DNA of 64,000 bases, taken from NCBI GenBank assembly GCA_947497065.1, contig CANMEQ010000003.1:1-64000 (forward strand), read 5' to 3'. Origin of the DNA: an uncultured Paracoccaceae bacterium. GTDB lineage: Bacteria > Pseudomonadota > Alphaproteobacteria > Rhodobacterales > Rhodobacteraceae. Below the pieces are notes generated by a model, which did not search any database, was not told the origin of the DNA, and worked only from the letters and a program-made list of their open reading frames with translations. Every line of letters starts with the position of its first letter. Position 1 is the first letter of the stretch. Below, one piece after another: positions 45,359 to 54,981 of the stretch. The position numbers and the translations under genes are program-made.

Positions 45359-46216
45359 ATGCGGGCAGTATTCGGACTTGTCCTTATCGTTGGCATGGGC
45401 CTAGCAGGTTTCGCCATCTATATGGTGCAAGGGTATTTTGAACAACAAAACCAGGCGATCGCAGCCCAACAGGCTGCCATGGCCGAAGCAGTCCCGACTG
45501 TAGAGGTATTCGCGGTAAAGCGTCAAATGGCCTACGGCGAACAAATCACTGCAGATGATGTCGTCGTCATCAAATACGCGGAACCGTACCTTCCTGAGGG
45601 CGTGTTCCGCTCTACTGAAGCGCTTTTCCCGTCCGGGCAGGACGAACTTCGTGTGGTCTTGCGGCAGATGGAAGAGAACGAGCCCATTCTTGCTGCCAAA
45701 GTCAGCGATCCTGGCCAAGGGGCCGGCATTGCATCTTTGCTCCAACGCGGTATGCGCGCCTTCGCCATCGAGGTTGACGTCTCCTCCGGTGTATCCGGCT
45801 TCTTACGGCCTGGTGATCGCATTGACGTTTACTGGTCTGGTCGCGTCAATGGGTTTGACTCTGTCCAAGATGGTGAGGTTACCAAGCTGATTCAAGCGAA
45901 CGTTGAAATCGTCGCCGTAGACCAAACAGCTGAAAGCGATCGAGTCGGTGCAACAATCGCCCGCACAGTGACCGTTCAAGTCAGCCCCGATCAAGTGGCA
46001 GCTCTTGCACAAGCGCAAGCGACAGGAAACTTGTCCCTTTCATTGGTCGGTCTCGAAGACGATACGGTCTCGGCAGCGGTCGAGGTCAACCAAGCGAGAC
46101 TTCTCGGCATCGTGCCGCAAGCACCTGAAGTGCAGGTAGAAGCAGAAGAGATTTGCACGATCCGAACACGTCGCGGCGCCGAGGTTGTTGAAATCACCAT
46201 TCCTTGCACGGAGTAA
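45359..46216 (+). CDS. cpaB: Flp pilus assembly protein CpaB / RcpC
   Basis: A 285-residue protein with one N-terminal membrane anchor (VFGLVLIVGMGLAGFAIYMV) and a SAF-type domain (VPTVEVFAVKRQMAYGEQITADDVV). The segment GMRAFAIEVDVSSGVSGFLRPGDRIDVYW is the RcpC/CpaB signature. In Tad systems it acts in the periplasm, near the secretin. Ribosome site GAAAGGA. A hairpin terminator (46303-46334) follows, so cpaB may be transcribed with the pilins or alone rather than with cpaC. Confidence 0.93.
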   Translation: MRAVFGLVLIVGMGLAGFAIYMVQGYFEQQNQAIAAQQAAMAEAVPTVEVFAVKRQMAYGEQITADDVVVIKYAEPYLPEGVFRSTEALFPSGQDELRVVLRQMEENEPILAAKVSDPGQGAGIASLLQRGMRAFAIEVDVSSGVSGFLRPGDRIDVYWSGRVNGFDSVQDGEVTKLIQANVEIVAVDQTAESDRVGATIARTVTVQVSPDQVAALAQAQATGNLSLSLVGLEDDTVSAAVEVNQARLLGIVPQAPEVQVEAEEICTIRTRRGAEVVEITIPCTE

Positions 46217-46302
46217 TTCCGGTTAAGGACCTGGACCTGCTCCTTCTCGCGGCGTCGATTTCCCAAACGGGCGTGACACCCTCCAAACCTACCGATTAAA
46301 CG

Positions 46303-46334
46303 AGCGTCCGTTGCTTTGCAACGGACGCTTTTTT
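46303..46334 (+). terminator. Rho-independent terminator between cpaB and cpaC
   Basis: AGCGTCCGTTGC (46303-46314) with GCAACGGACGCT (46318-46329), a perfect 12-base-pair stem with a TTT loop, followed by six T residues to 46334. This is a textbook intrinsic terminator and splits the Tad locus: cpaC and the genes after it need their own promoter in 46335-46493. Confidence 0.92.
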
Positions 46335-46493
46335 GTCGTCTCCCGCGTGCTTCACAAACTGTTGTTGCGGGTTATCCACATCCAAAACGGGTTTCAATGC
46401 ATTGATTCTTGCAAAAAATATGAAAATGGCGCAGGGTGTTCGGAATGACGGGCAAAAAGTCCGCATCGGGCGTGACATCAGAGGCAGGTCACA

Positions 46494-47921
46494 ATGACAC
46501 AAAATAGATTTCTAAAGGCGGCCGTTGCTGGTTTAGCCTTATGTTTTGCGAACGTACCAGCGCAGCTACCGGCTGAAACGTTGCAAGTAATGCGGGGCTC
46601 CCCATCGAGCTCCCTCAATGTTCCCATGAACCGCGCGGTTGTGGTTGAAAGCGACGTACCCTTTACGGAACTTTCTATCGCCAACCCAACGATTGCAGAT
46701 ATTTCGTCGCTCTCAGATCGCACGATTTATGTGTTGGGTAAGGAACCGGGCCGCACAACGCTCACCCTTCTGGGTGCGGATGGGCGCCTGATCACCAACG
46801 TCGACGTCCATGTGACCCCCGACATCGCAGAATTCAAAGAACGTCTTGAGCAAATCTTGCCGGGCGAAAACATTGAAGTGCGCACGGCCAACGACGGCAT
46901 CGTTCTATCTGGCACCGTGTCCAGCATCGCGCGACTTGATCGCGCCCTCGAACTGGCCGAACGCTATGCGCCGGAGCGTGTTTCGAACCTCATGAGCGTA
47001 GGCGGCACACAACAAGTCATGTTGCGGGTCCGCTTCGCAGAAATGCAGCGATCCGTCTCCAAATCCCTCAGCTCTTCCCTCTCCTTGGGCGGCAGCACCT
47101 TGGGCGACGATCTCGGCCTCGCATTGGGCACCGGCACAACCGTTGGCTCCACCGCGCAGGCACTGTCTCTCTCTGGCAGCACGCCGGCGACCAACGACAA
47201 TGCAGGCGCATTCTTGTTCGGATTTAACGCCGGCGGCGTCGAAGTTGGCGTTCTGCTCGAGGCTTTGGAAAGCCGCGGCGTCGTGCGCACCTTGGCCGAA
47301 CCGAACCTCACAGCGCTATCGGGCCAAGAGGCCACGTTCCTCGCTGGTGGCGAATACCCGGTCCCGATCAGCCAAGATGGCGGATCCATCACCGTTGAAT
47401 TCAAACCATTCGGTATTTCGCTCAACTTTATCCCACGGGTGATCGACGGCGACGTTATCAACCTCGAGCTGGATGCCTCTGTCTCCTCCCTCGACCCATC
47501 AAACGGGTTCTCGCAGGATGGTTTCAGCATTGATGCGTTCAGCACACGCAGCACATCAACAACAGTTGAAATGCGCGACGGTGAAAGCTTCGCAATTGCA
47601 GGCCTTTTGTCTGATGACTTCCTCGATCTCAGCGGTCAGGTGCCATGGGCCGGCGACATTCCTGTGCTCGGTGCATTGTTCCGGTCTGCAGAATACAGCC
47701 GTCAACAAACCGAACTGGTGATCATTGTAACACCGCACCTCGTCACGCCGACACGGGGCGAAGCACTCGCCCTCCCGACAGACCGCGTGCGCCCCCCCAC
47801 CGAACGTGACCTGTTCCTCTTCGGCCGCGTCGCCGCAGAGAACGCGCCACAGCGTGGCGGCGCCGGAGAAGTTGCACGACAAGACTTCAGCGGTTCATAT
47901 GGCTACGTGTTGGATGATTAA
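46494..47921 (+). CDS. cpaC: Tad secretin (CpaC / RcpA)
   Basis: Outer-membrane secretin of 475 residues with a signal peptide (VAGLALCFANVPAQLPAE). The N-terminal BON/pilus-assembly domain (LSDRTIYVLGKEPGRTTLTL) is followed by the secretin domain with LLEALESRGVVRTLAEPNLT and VPWAGDIPVLGALFRS, both secretin signatures. It forms the exit pore for the Flp pilus. The stop lies close to the OmpA-like lipoprotein gene, so they are co-transcribed. Ribosome site GAGGCAGGTC. Confidence 0.94.
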   Translation: MTQNRFLKAAVAGLALCFANVPAQLPAETLQVMRGSPSSSLNVPMNRAVVVESDVPFTELSIANPTIADISSLSDRTIYVLGKEPGRTTLTLLGADGRLITNVDVHVTPDIAEFKERLEQILPGENIEVRTANDGIVLSGTVSSIARLDRALELAERYAPERVSNLMSVGGTQQVMLRVRFAEMQRSVSKSLSSSLSLGGSTLGDDLGLALGTGTTVGSTAQALSLSGSTPATNDNAGAFLFGFNAGGVEVGVLLEALESRGVVRTLAEPNLTALSGQEATFLAGGEYPVPISQDGGSITVEFKPFGISLNFIPRVIDGDVINLELDASVSSLDPSNGFSQDGFSIDAFSTRSTSTTVEMRDGESFAIAGLLSDDFLDLSGQVPWAGDIPVLGALFRSAEYSRQQTELVIIVTPHLVTPTRGEALALPTDRVRPPTERDLFLFGRVAAENAPQRGGAGEVARQDFSGSYGYVLDD

Positions 47922-47937
47922 AATGGGAAACAGGGCC

Positions 47938-48591
47938 ATGAAAACAACAGCGGTTTTGACTGCAGGCGTGCTTGCCTTGGCAGGCTGTACCAACACCACC
48001 TGGAGCGATTTCAACACTCGTGAAATCGGGTCCGAAGTCGACAACGGGTCGTTTGGGAATGCAACATTCCAAAACAATCAGGTCCAGACAGGTGCCAGCA
48101 GCTTTACCATTAACCTGAACCGTCGCTTCACCGAAGAAGTGAACACAATGGTGACCTTCCCGTTCAATTCCACCGCTTTGGATGAAACGGCACGGGCCAC
48201 ATTGCGTCAGCAGGCCGCTTGGATCCGCCAATTCCCAGAGGTCCGGTTCAAAGTATTCGGTCACACCGACCGCGTCGGCTCTGCCTCATACAACCGTCGT
48301 TTGGGTCTACGCCGCGCCGAAGCCGCGGTGCTTTACCTCACCAGCCAAGGCATCGACCGAAGCCGCCTTGAGGCCGTGGTCAGCTTTGGTGAAACCCAGC
48401 CCTTGATCGTGACCGACGGGCGCGAGCGTCGCAACCGCCGCACAGTGACCGAAGTGTCTGGTTTCGTCTCAAGCCACCCAACCGTATTGAACGGGCGCTA
48501 CGCCGAAGTGATCTTCCGCGAGTATGTCGACAGCGCACAACCGTCCAGTAACGTCACAGATAGCAACGTGGTCAGCGCCGCAGAGCAGTAA
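47938..48591 (+). CDS. OmpA-family lipoprotein of the Tad locus
   Basis: A 217-residue lipoprotein: the signal MKTTAVLTAGVLALAGC has the lipobox LAGC. The C-terminal half is an OmpA-type peptidoglycan-binding domain, seen in FKVFGHTDRVGSASYNRRLGL and RAEAAVLYLTSQGID, then a tail without homology that I recognise. It takes the place held in other Tad loci by the secretin-associated lipoprotein CpaD, and could anchor the secretin to peptidoglycan. Start ATG 47938 near CAGGG; another ATG at 47923 is possible. Confidence 0.85.
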   Translation: MKTTAVLTAGVLALAGCTNTTWSDFNTREIGSEVDNGSFGNATFQNNQVQTGASSFTINLNRRFTEEVNTMVTFPFNSTALDETARATLRQQAAWIRQFPEVRFKVFGHTDRVGSASYNRRLGLRRAEAAVLYLTSQGIDRSRLEAVVSFGETQPLIVTDGRERRNRRTVTEVSGFVSSHPTVLNGRYAEVIFREYVDSAQPSSNVTDSNVVSAAEQ

Positions 48592-48613
48592 ACCGTTGTA
48601 TATTAACGCATTC

Positions 48614-48638
48614 AAGGGGCCCTGAGGGCCCCTTTTTT
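48614..48638 (+). terminator. Rho-independent terminator after the OmpA-like gene
   Basis: AAGGGGCCC (48614-48622), loop TGA, GGGCCCCTT (48626-48634), running into a T-run that ends at 48638. A strong terminator that ends the cpaC transcript; cpaE-tadA-tadB-tadC and later genes therefore have a separate promoter in 48640-48854. Confidence 0.92.
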
Positions 48639-48854
48639 CATTTCAACCCTGATGACCACTTGGAAACAACAGCGTTGAAGTTACCGTGATCGTCTCCAAA
48701 AATCGCACAAAAGGGCAATTGTGGCCCCAATGTTGCCCCGATTGACCGTCAAAACACCCAAGACAAAGCCCTCAATGTGCCGTTTCGCACGTCAGGGCCT
48801 GAAAAAGAGATTCGGCGCACCCGCGCCAAGTAACTGGGTAAAGGGACAATCGCT

Positions 48855-50099
48855 ATGAGTGGCGCAGCTATATTACAGCCCGAACCGCAGCCGATCACGG
48901 CCTGCACGGTGAGCCGAGACGTTCAAAACTTTGATCTATTGATCGAGGACATGGAAACCTGCCTTGGCGAAAGCTGGGGAGACCTCGGGTTCGAAGACGC
49001 ACTGCCTTTCCTCCAACAAGATGACGCCGCCGAGCTTGAGTTCATCGCCGTCGCTTTGGATGAGGAAGACGAGCAGGATCTGTCTATTATCACCGAAGTC
49101 ATCCGCGCCGCCAAAGAGCGTGGCATCAAGGTTTTGTTGATTGCAGAGGACGTCTCGCCGGCTGCCCTGCACGAACTGCTGCGCGAAGGCGGAGACGAAT
49201 TCGTACCCTACCCTCTCCCCGAAGGCGAATTGGCACAAGCGATTGACCGCGTGCTCAGCCCGCCACCCGCCGCGCCTATCGCACCTGAATTGGTCAACAC
49301 CCTCAAAGCAACCGGCGACCGCAACGGCGTTGTGATCCCTGTGCAGGGTATGGCCGGCGGCACAGGCGCCACCACTTTGGCCGTTAATCTGGCGTGGGAA
49401 CTGGCGAACGTGGACCCCAAGAACCCACCACGGGTTTGCATTCTGGATCTGGATTTCCAATTCGGCAGCGTCTCAACCTACCTCGACATGCCCCGCCGCG
49501 AAGCGGTCTTCGAAATGCTGCAAGACACGGAACTGCTCGACAGCGAAAGCTTCATGCATTCCCTCCTGTCCTACGAAGACAAACTGCAGGTTTTGACTGC
49601 CCCAACAGACGTGATCCCGTTGGATTTGATCGGCCCCGAAGACATTGAACGTCTGATCGAATTCGCCCGCACCAATTTCGACTACGTCGTCATCGACATG
49701 CCCAAAACCATGGTCGAATGGACAGAAACTGTTCTGCAAGCGGCGCACGTCTATTTCGCGACGCTCGAATTGGATATGCGGTCGGCGCAAAACACATTGC
49801 GCATCAAACGCGCCCTACAGTCCGAAGAGCTCCCCTTCGACAAACTGCGGTTCGTTGTAAACCGCGCACCAAAGTTCACGGATTTAAACGGCAAAAGCCG
49901 GATCAAACGATTGGCCGAAAGCCTCGGCATCTCAATCGAAGTGCAGCTGCCTGACGGCGGTAAGGTCGTGCCTCAAAACGCGGATCATGGTGTCCCTATG
50001 GCCGAAGGCATTGCCAAAAACCCACTGCGCAAAGAAATCGCAAAACTCGCGAAATCGGTTCACGACGTCAATGAATCTGCCGAAGCGGCAACTGGATAA
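48855..50099 (+). CDS. cpaE: CpaE / TadZ-like P-loop ATPase
   Basis: A 414-residue protein with a receiver-like N-terminal domain (without an obvious phospho-Asp site) and a MinD/ParA-like ATPase domain. The deviant P-loop reads GMAGGTGATTLAVNLAWEL, and CILDLDFQFGSVSTYLDM and VVIDMPKTMVEWTE follow. TadZ-type proteins place the Tad machine at a cell pole. It begins the second Tad transcription block. Ribosome site AAAGGGACA. Confidence 0.9.
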   Translation: MSGAAILQPEPQPITACTVSRDVQNFDLLIEDMETCLGESWGDLGFEDALPFLQQDDAAELEFIAVALDEEDEQDLSIITEVIRAAKERGIKVLLIAEDVSPAALHELLREGGDEFVPYPLPEGELAQAIDRVLSPPPAAPIAPELVNTLKATGDRNGVVIPVQGMAGGTGATTLAVNLAWELANVDPKNPPRVCILDLDFQFGSVSTYLDMPRREAVFEMLQDTELLDSESFMHSLLSYEDKLQVLTAPTDVIPLDLIGPEDIERLIEFARTNFDYVVIDMPKTMVEWTETVLQAAHVYFATLELDMRSAQNTLRIKRALQSEELPFDKLRFVVNRAPKFTDLNGKSRIKRLAESLGISIEVQLPDGGKVVPQNADHGVPMAEGIAKNPLRKEIAKLAKSVHDVNESAEAATG

Positions 50100-50110
50100 A
50101 GGTCGGATAG

Positions 50111-51568
50111 ATGTTCTCGAAGTATAAAAAAACCGGTGCAACAGGCGCGAAGCCAGCCGCACCGAAAGCAGATAACGTCACAGCAATCCCGGCTGCAGCG
50201 CCCAAAGCAGCCGCGCCGGAAGCGCCGCGCAAATCCATGATGAAAGCGGCCCCCGTCAAGGCAACAGCCGCACCCGCCGACAAAGAAAAGAAGCGCAAAG
50301 AGCGTTTGGGCGAGATCAAACTGGAATTGCACAAATCCCTTCTCGACAACCTGAACCTTGCCGCTCTGGACAACGCCTCCGAACAGGATCTAAAGGCCGA
50401 AATCAGCGCCATCGCCCAAGAATCCTTGGACGAAATGGGCGTCATTTTGAACCGTGAAGAACGGACAACGCTGAACAAAGAACTCTACTTCGAAGTGCGG
50501 GGCCTCGGCCCCCTTGAAACCCTTCTTCAAGATGACAACGTCAACGATATTCTGGTCAACGGGCCGCAACAAATCTTTGTTGAACGCGCCGGTAAATTGG
50601 AACTGACGGACATCACCTTCAAAGACGAACGCCACCTGCTTCGGATCATCGATAAAATCGTATCCGCCGTGGGCCGCCGCGTGGATGAATCCAACCCTTA
50701 CGTCGATGCGCGCTTGGCTGACGGGTCGCGTTTCAACGCCATGGTGCCTCCAATCGCGGTGGACGGCTCGCTCGTCTCCATTCGTAAATTCAAAAAAGAC
50801 AAACTTGGCATCGACGACCTAGTGAAATTCGGTGCCTTCACCGAAGAAATGGCCGCGTATCTGCAAGCCGCGGTTTCCACCCGCCTCAACGTCATCGTCT
50901 CCGGCGGTACAGGTTCCGGTAAAACCACAACACTCAACGCGCTGTCCTCGTTCATCGATGATGCCGAACGCATTCTCACCATCGAGGATACGGCGGAACT
51001 TCAACTGCAACAAACGCACGTTGGCCGCATGGAATCCCGCCCCCCGAACGTCGAAGGCAAAGGCGGCGTAAGCCAGCGTGACTGTCTGAAAAACGCCCTG
51101 CGTATGCGCCCCGACCGTATCATCGTCGGCGAAACCCGTGGCGAAGAAGTCATCGACATGTTGCAGGCGATGAACACAGGTCACGATGGGTCCATGACCA
51201 CGATCCACGCCAACTCCGCACGCGACGGTGTATCGCGTCTCGAAAACATGATCGCGATGGCCGGTATCGAAATGCCACTCAAAGCGGTCCGCAGCCAGAT
51301 CTCCTCGGCGGTGAACCTCATCGTGCAGGCCTCCCGCCTCCAAGATGGCTCACGCCGCATGACATCCATCACCGAAATCACCGGCATGGAAGGCGACGTT
51401 ATCTCGATGCAGGAAGTCTTCCGCTACCAGCGCGTGGGCCTCACGCCTGACAACAAAATCATCGGCCACTTCACCGCCACAGGGGTGCGCAGTCACTTCT
51501 CGGAACGGTTCAAACTGTGGGGCTACGACTTGCCACCTGCCATTTTCGAACCCGTCGCGGCACAGTAA
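50111..51568 (+). CDS. tadA: Flp pilus secretion ATPase TadA (CpaF)
   Basis: A 485-residue ATPase of the PilT/VirB11 superfamily. An Ala/Pro/Lys-rich N-terminal stretch of about 70 residues precedes the core. Walker [18 protein letters not shown], the Asp box [11 protein letters not shown], Walker B region [16 protein letters not shown] and the His box [16 protein letters not shown] are intact. It powers pilus assembly and retraction from the cytoplasm. Begins 11 bases after cpaE. Confidence 0.96.
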   Translation: MFSKYKKTGATGAKPAAPKADNVTAIPAAAPKAAAPEAPRKSMMKAAPVKATAAPADKEKKRKERLGEIKLELHKSLLDNLNLAALDNASEQDLKAEISAIAQESLDEMGVILNREERTTLNKELYFEVRGLGPLETLLQDDNVNDILVNGPQQIFVERAGKLELTDITFKDERHLLRIIDKIVSAVGRRVDESNPYVDARLADGSRFNAMVPPIAVDGSLVSIRKFKKDKLGIDDLVKFGAFTEEMAAYLQAAVSTRLNVIVSGGTGSGKTTTLNALSSFIDDAERILTIEDTAELQLQQTHVGRMESRPPNVEGKGGVSQRDCLKNALRMRPDRIIVGETRGEEVIDMLQAMNTGHDGSMTTIHANSARDGVSRLENMIAMAGIEMPLKAVRSQISSAVNLIVQASRLQDGSRRMTSITEITGMEGDVISMQEVFRYQRVGLTPDNKIIGHFTATGVRSHFSERFKLWGYDLPPAIFEPVAAQ

Positions 51569-51579
51569 GGGAACACCCA

Positions 51580-52548
51580 ATGACCCTCTCAGCAGAACCC
51601 ATCATCTACGGTCTGATCTTCGTGGCCTGTATCGTCTTGGTCAACGGTATCTACCTTGTGGCCTTCGGCAAAAGCATCAATTTCAACAACAAGGTGAACC
51701 GTCGCCTTGAAATGTTGGAAAAGGGCGGCAACCGCGAAGAAGTGTTGGAAAAACTCCGCAAGGAGATGGGCCAGCACATGAAATCACAGAGCATCCCTCT
51801 GTATTCTCTGCTCGCCACGAAAGCCCAGAAAGCCAATATCGCCTTCACCCCTTCGCAACTGATGACCCTTATGGCCGTGCTGTCTGGCGTGGCATTCATG
51901 TTGCTCACACTCGCAACGGCAACCTCCCTTCCAATCCGTCTGGTCGTTGCCGTCTGCATGGGCGTCGGCGGCATTTTCTTCTGGGTCAACAACAAGGCGA
52001 AAAAACGCATTGCCATGATCGAAGAACAGCTCCCCGATGCTGTTGAATTGATGGTTCGATCACTGCGCGTAGGTCACCCGTTTTCCTCCGCGGTGGCCAT
52101 CGTCGCGAAAGAGGTCCCCGATCCCCTCGGATCTGAAATGGGCATCATTTCCGATGAAGCCGCCTACGGCCGAGACATGGGTGAAACCCTGAAACAAATG
52201 GCCGAACGGATGGATATGCAGGATATGCGTTTCTTGGCCGTCGCAGTGACCATTCAACAAACCGCAGGTGGTAACCTCGCGGAAATTCTGCACGGTCTGG
52301 CACAAGTTATTCGCGCACGGTTCAAGCTGTTCCGCCGTGTCAAGGCCATCACTGCCGAGGCAAAATGGTCCGGCATGTTCCTGTCCGTCTTCCCGCTGGC
52401 GGCTTTGGTTATGATCAACGTGCTGCAGCCGGATTATTACGACGAAGTAAAAGAAACATCGGTCTTCATTCCGGCCTGTCTGGTCGTGGCAGGCTTCCTC
52501 GTGACAAACGTTTTTGTCATGCGACGTCTCGTAAACATTAAGGTGTAA
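51580..52548 (+). CDS. tadB: Flp pilus inner-membrane protein TadB
   Basis: A 322-residue T2SF (GspF-like) platform protein. The T2SF domain is seen in EEQLPDAVELMVRSLRVGHPFSSAVAIVAKE with the TIQQTAGGNLAEIL repeat, and there are two N-terminal and two C-terminal membrane helices. Start ATG 51580, preceded by TAAGGGA; an upstream in-frame start would overlap tadA. Works with TadC to form the pilus assembly platform. Confidence 0.94.
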   Translation: MTLSAEPIIYGLIFVACIVLVNGIYLVAFGKSINFNNKVNRRLEMLEKGGNREEVLEKLRKEMGQHMKSQSIPLYSLLATKAQKANIAFTPSQLMTLMAVLSGVAFMLLTLATATSLPIRLVVAVCMGVGGIFFWVNNKAKKRIAMIEEQLPDAVELMVRSLRVGHPFSSAVAIVAKEVPDPLGSEMGIISDEAAYGRDMGETLKQMAERMDMQDMRFLAVAVTIQQTAGGNLAEILHGLAQVIRARFKLFRRVKAITAEAKWSGMFLSVFPLAALVMINVLQPDYYDEVKETSVFIPACLVVAGFLVTNVFVMRRLVNIKV

Positions 52549-52553
52549 CTCTC

Positions 52554-53528
52554 ATGGATTTTCTGAATTCCATAAATGCGAAATTGATCGACCTGCTTGG
52601 CCCGTTCGGCCCGCTCATTGCCGTCGGCATGCTGGGCCTGCTCCTGATCTTGCTGGTTCTTCCCTCCTTGCTGTCAAAACAGGCCGATCCGCTCGACAAG
52701 CTGAAAGAGGTGAACCGCTCCGGTCAATCCACCCCTGAGCGTCTGCGCGCCAGCCAAGGCACCGACAAGCTGGATAAATATTCCAGCTTCCTCGAACCTC
52801 AGGACAAAGAAGAGTACTCCGCGATCCGCCTCAAACTCATCCAGGCCGGGTATCGCACGAAATCTGCTGTCAAAACCTATCACTTCACCCAATTCGCACT
52901 GGGCATCACCCTGCTTATGCTCGGTGTCGCCTTTGCCATCTACAAATCCTCCACCGGTGAGCCGTCGACCAAAAACACGATGCTGTCGATCTTCATTCCG
53001 GGCCTTGTCGGCTACTACCTGCCCAAATGGTGGGTCGGAAAACGTCAAACCGAACGGCAAACAGAAATGATCAACGGTTTCCCCGACAGTTTGGACATGA
53101 TGCTTGTCTGCGTCGAAGCCGGTCAATCGCTCGACCAATCGATCATTCGCGTGGCCCATGAGCTTAAATCAGGCTTCCCGGCCCTCGCCGAAGAATACGA
53201 AGCGGTGAGCAACGAAATGAAAGCCGGTAAAGACAAAACGCAGGTCCTGCGCGATATGTCAGAGCGTTGCGGCGTGTCAGACATCGCCTCCTTCGTGACC
53301 GTTTTGATCCAATCGCAGCAATTCGGTACCTCAATCGCCGAAGCCTTGCGCGTTTTCTCTGCCGAAATGCGCGACAAACGCGTGATGCGGGCCGAAGAAA
53401 AAGCCAACACCTTGCCGACAAAAATGACACTTGCGACGATGATGTTAACGGTTCCGCCGCTTCTTATCATTCTCATCGGGCCATCCGTGTATAACATCTA
53501 CGAAACACTGAATAACTCCAACTTCTAA
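52554..53528 (+). CDS. tadC: Flp pilus inner-membrane protein TadC
   Basis: A 324-residue T2SF platform protein that partners TadB. GFPDSLDMMLVCVEAGQSLDQSI and ASFVTVLIQSQQFGTSIAEAL are the TadC-type T2SF motifs, with the LPTKMTLATMMLTVPPLLIIL helix at the end. It starts 5 bases after tadB and is in the same transcript. Confidence 0.94.
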   Translation: MDFLNSINAKLIDLLGPFGPLIAVGMLGLLLILLVLPSLLSKQADPLDKLKEVNRSGQSTPERLRASQGTDKLDKYSSFLEPQDKEEYSAIRLKLIQAGYRTKSAVKTYHFTQFALGITLLMLGVAFAIYKSSTGEPSTKNTMLSIFIPGLVGYYLPKWWVGKRQTERQTEMINGFPDSLDMMLVCVEAGQSLDQSIIRVAHELKSGFPALAEEYEAVSNEMKAGKDKTQVLRDMSERCGVSDIASFVTVLIQSQQFGTSIAEALRVFSAEMRDKRVMRAEEKANTLPTKMTLATMMLTVPPLLIILIGPSVYNIYETLNNSNF

Positions 53529-53534
53529 GGAACG

Positions 53535-54092
53535 ATGCACAAAACTGTCGCTCTTTTATTGGGTTTAAGCGCCCTCGCCGGATGCGGCGAGGGCGCTTTC
53601 GCGCCAAAAGATGACCCCGTCTTCGCCCCCGGCGTTGCAGGCGCCTCTGACTTGGACGGCCTGCTTATCGGCCACCGTCTTATGGCCGCGGGCGAATACG
53701 AATTGGCACTGCGCGCCTACACCCGTGCGGCGGGCCAACAAGGGCTGAACGTCGACACCTTGTCTGCCTTGGGCTCCGCCAATCTCAAACTCGGTCGCCT
53801 CAATCAGGCCGAACGCCTCCTGCGCCGCGCCGTCGAAGAAGAGCCAGACTTCGCAGCCGCATGGAACAATTTGGGCGTAATTCTAATGGAACGGGGCAAA
53901 ATCATCGAAGCAGCACAGGTTTTCCGTCGCGCGTTTGCAACGGATAGCGGCAATTCTGACGAAATCCGTGACAACTTGCGCTTGGCACTCGCAAAATTAG
54001 AAGATCCGAGTAATACTGATTTCCAAGAGAACGAACCGTTCCAATTGGTGCGGCGGGGCACGGGTGACTTCGTGCTTTTGTCGACACTCTAA
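53535..54092 (+). CDS. TPR lipoprotein, TadD-like (first copy)
   Basis: A 185-residue lipoprotein. The signal MHKTVALLLGLSALAGC carries the lipobox LAGC. Two to three tetratricopeptide units follow (YELALRAYTRAAGQQG, AERLLRRAVEEEPDFAAAWNNLGV and AAQVFRRAFATDSG). TadD proteins are lipoproteins needed for secretin or machine assembly. The upstream half shorter than usual TadD. Confidence 0.87.
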   Translation: MHKTVALLLGLSALAGCGEGAFAPKDDPVFAPGVAGASDLDGLLIGHRLMAAGEYELALRAYTRAAGQQGLNVDTLSALGSANLKLGRLNQAERLLRRAVEEEPDFAAAWNNLGVILMERGKIIEAAQVFRRAFATDSGNSDEIRDNLRLALAKLEDPSNTDFQENEPFQLVRRGTGDFVLLSTL

Positions 54093-54119
54093 AGAGACAG
54101 AGCAGTAAAGGACGCAAAC

Positions 54120-54977
54120 ATGCGCCACCCTATTCTTCTTTCCGCCGCCCTTCTGGGCGCGCTAAGTTTGTCCGCATGTAGCCGGTCTGGCGATGCAGAG
54201 GTCGCACGCGCGTTGCAAGACGTGAACGTCGTTGATGAAACCAATCTCAATGATGTTTTCCTGACCGTCGCCGACCCGGACGAAGCCGTGAACTACTTCC
54301 TGCGCGCCTCCACAAACGATCCCGGCCGCATCGACCTCATGCGTGGCCTGTCCATCTCCCTCATCCGCGCCAAACGCAACGGCGAAGCCGTACGCGCATG
54401 GCAAGCGGTCGTCGATCACGAAGACAGCGAAACAGCCGACAGTGTCGAATTGGCCGATGCCTTCATCCGCACCAACGACTGGGACAGCGCTGAAAAGGTT
54501 CTCGATCAAATTCCACCAACCTTCGAGACATTCAAACGTTACCGTTTGGAAGCCATGGTCGCCGACAGCAACGAAGAATGGTCCAACGCCGACAGCTTTT
54601 ATGAAACAGCCGTTGGTCTAACCACCTCGCCCGCCGGTGTTCTGAACAACTGGGGGTTCTCTAAACTCACACGTGGCGACTACGACGGTGCCGAGCGCTT
54701 GTTCACCGACGCCTTGCGCAACAAGCCTGACCTGTTCACCGCCAAAAACAATCTCGTTTTGGCCCGCGGCGCACAGCGCAACTACGATCTGCCCGTCATC
54801 CCGATGACCCAAATCGAACGCGCGCAACTGCTGCACACCTTAGCGCTCACCGCGATCAAGCAAAACGATATCACCATTGGCCGTGGGCTTCTGGGCGAAG
54901 CCATCGAAACGCACCCGCAGCACTTCGAAGCCGCCGTCCGGTCATTGCGCGCCCTTGAAGACAACGTGACGAACTAG
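54120..54977 (+). CDS. TPR lipoprotein, TadD-like (second copy)
   Basis: A 285-residue lipoprotein with lipobox LSAC in MRHPILLSAALLGALSLSAC. TPR-like helices include AVNYFLRASTNDPGRIDLMRG, FYETAVGLTTSPAGVLNNWG and AERLFTDALRNKPDLFTAKN. It is the longer of two TadD-like lipoproteins in a row. The pair probably help assemble the outer-membrane part of the Tad machine. Two TadD-like genes are often found in roseobacters, to my knowledge. Confidence 0.87.
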   Translation: MRHPILLSAALLGALSLSACSRSGDAEVARALQDVNVVDETNLNDVFLTVADPDEAVNYFLRASTNDPGRIDLMRGLSISLIRAKRNGEAVRAWQAVVDHEDSETADSVELADAFIRTNDWDSAEKVLDQIPPTFETFKRYRLEAMVADSNEEWSNADSFYETAVGLTTSPAGVLNNWGFSKLTRGDYDGAERLFTDALRNKPDLFTAKNNLVLARGAQRNYDLPVIPMTQIERAQLLHTLALTAIKQNDITIGRGLLGEAIETHPQHFEAAVRSLRALEDNVTN

Positions 54978-54981
54978 ACCC

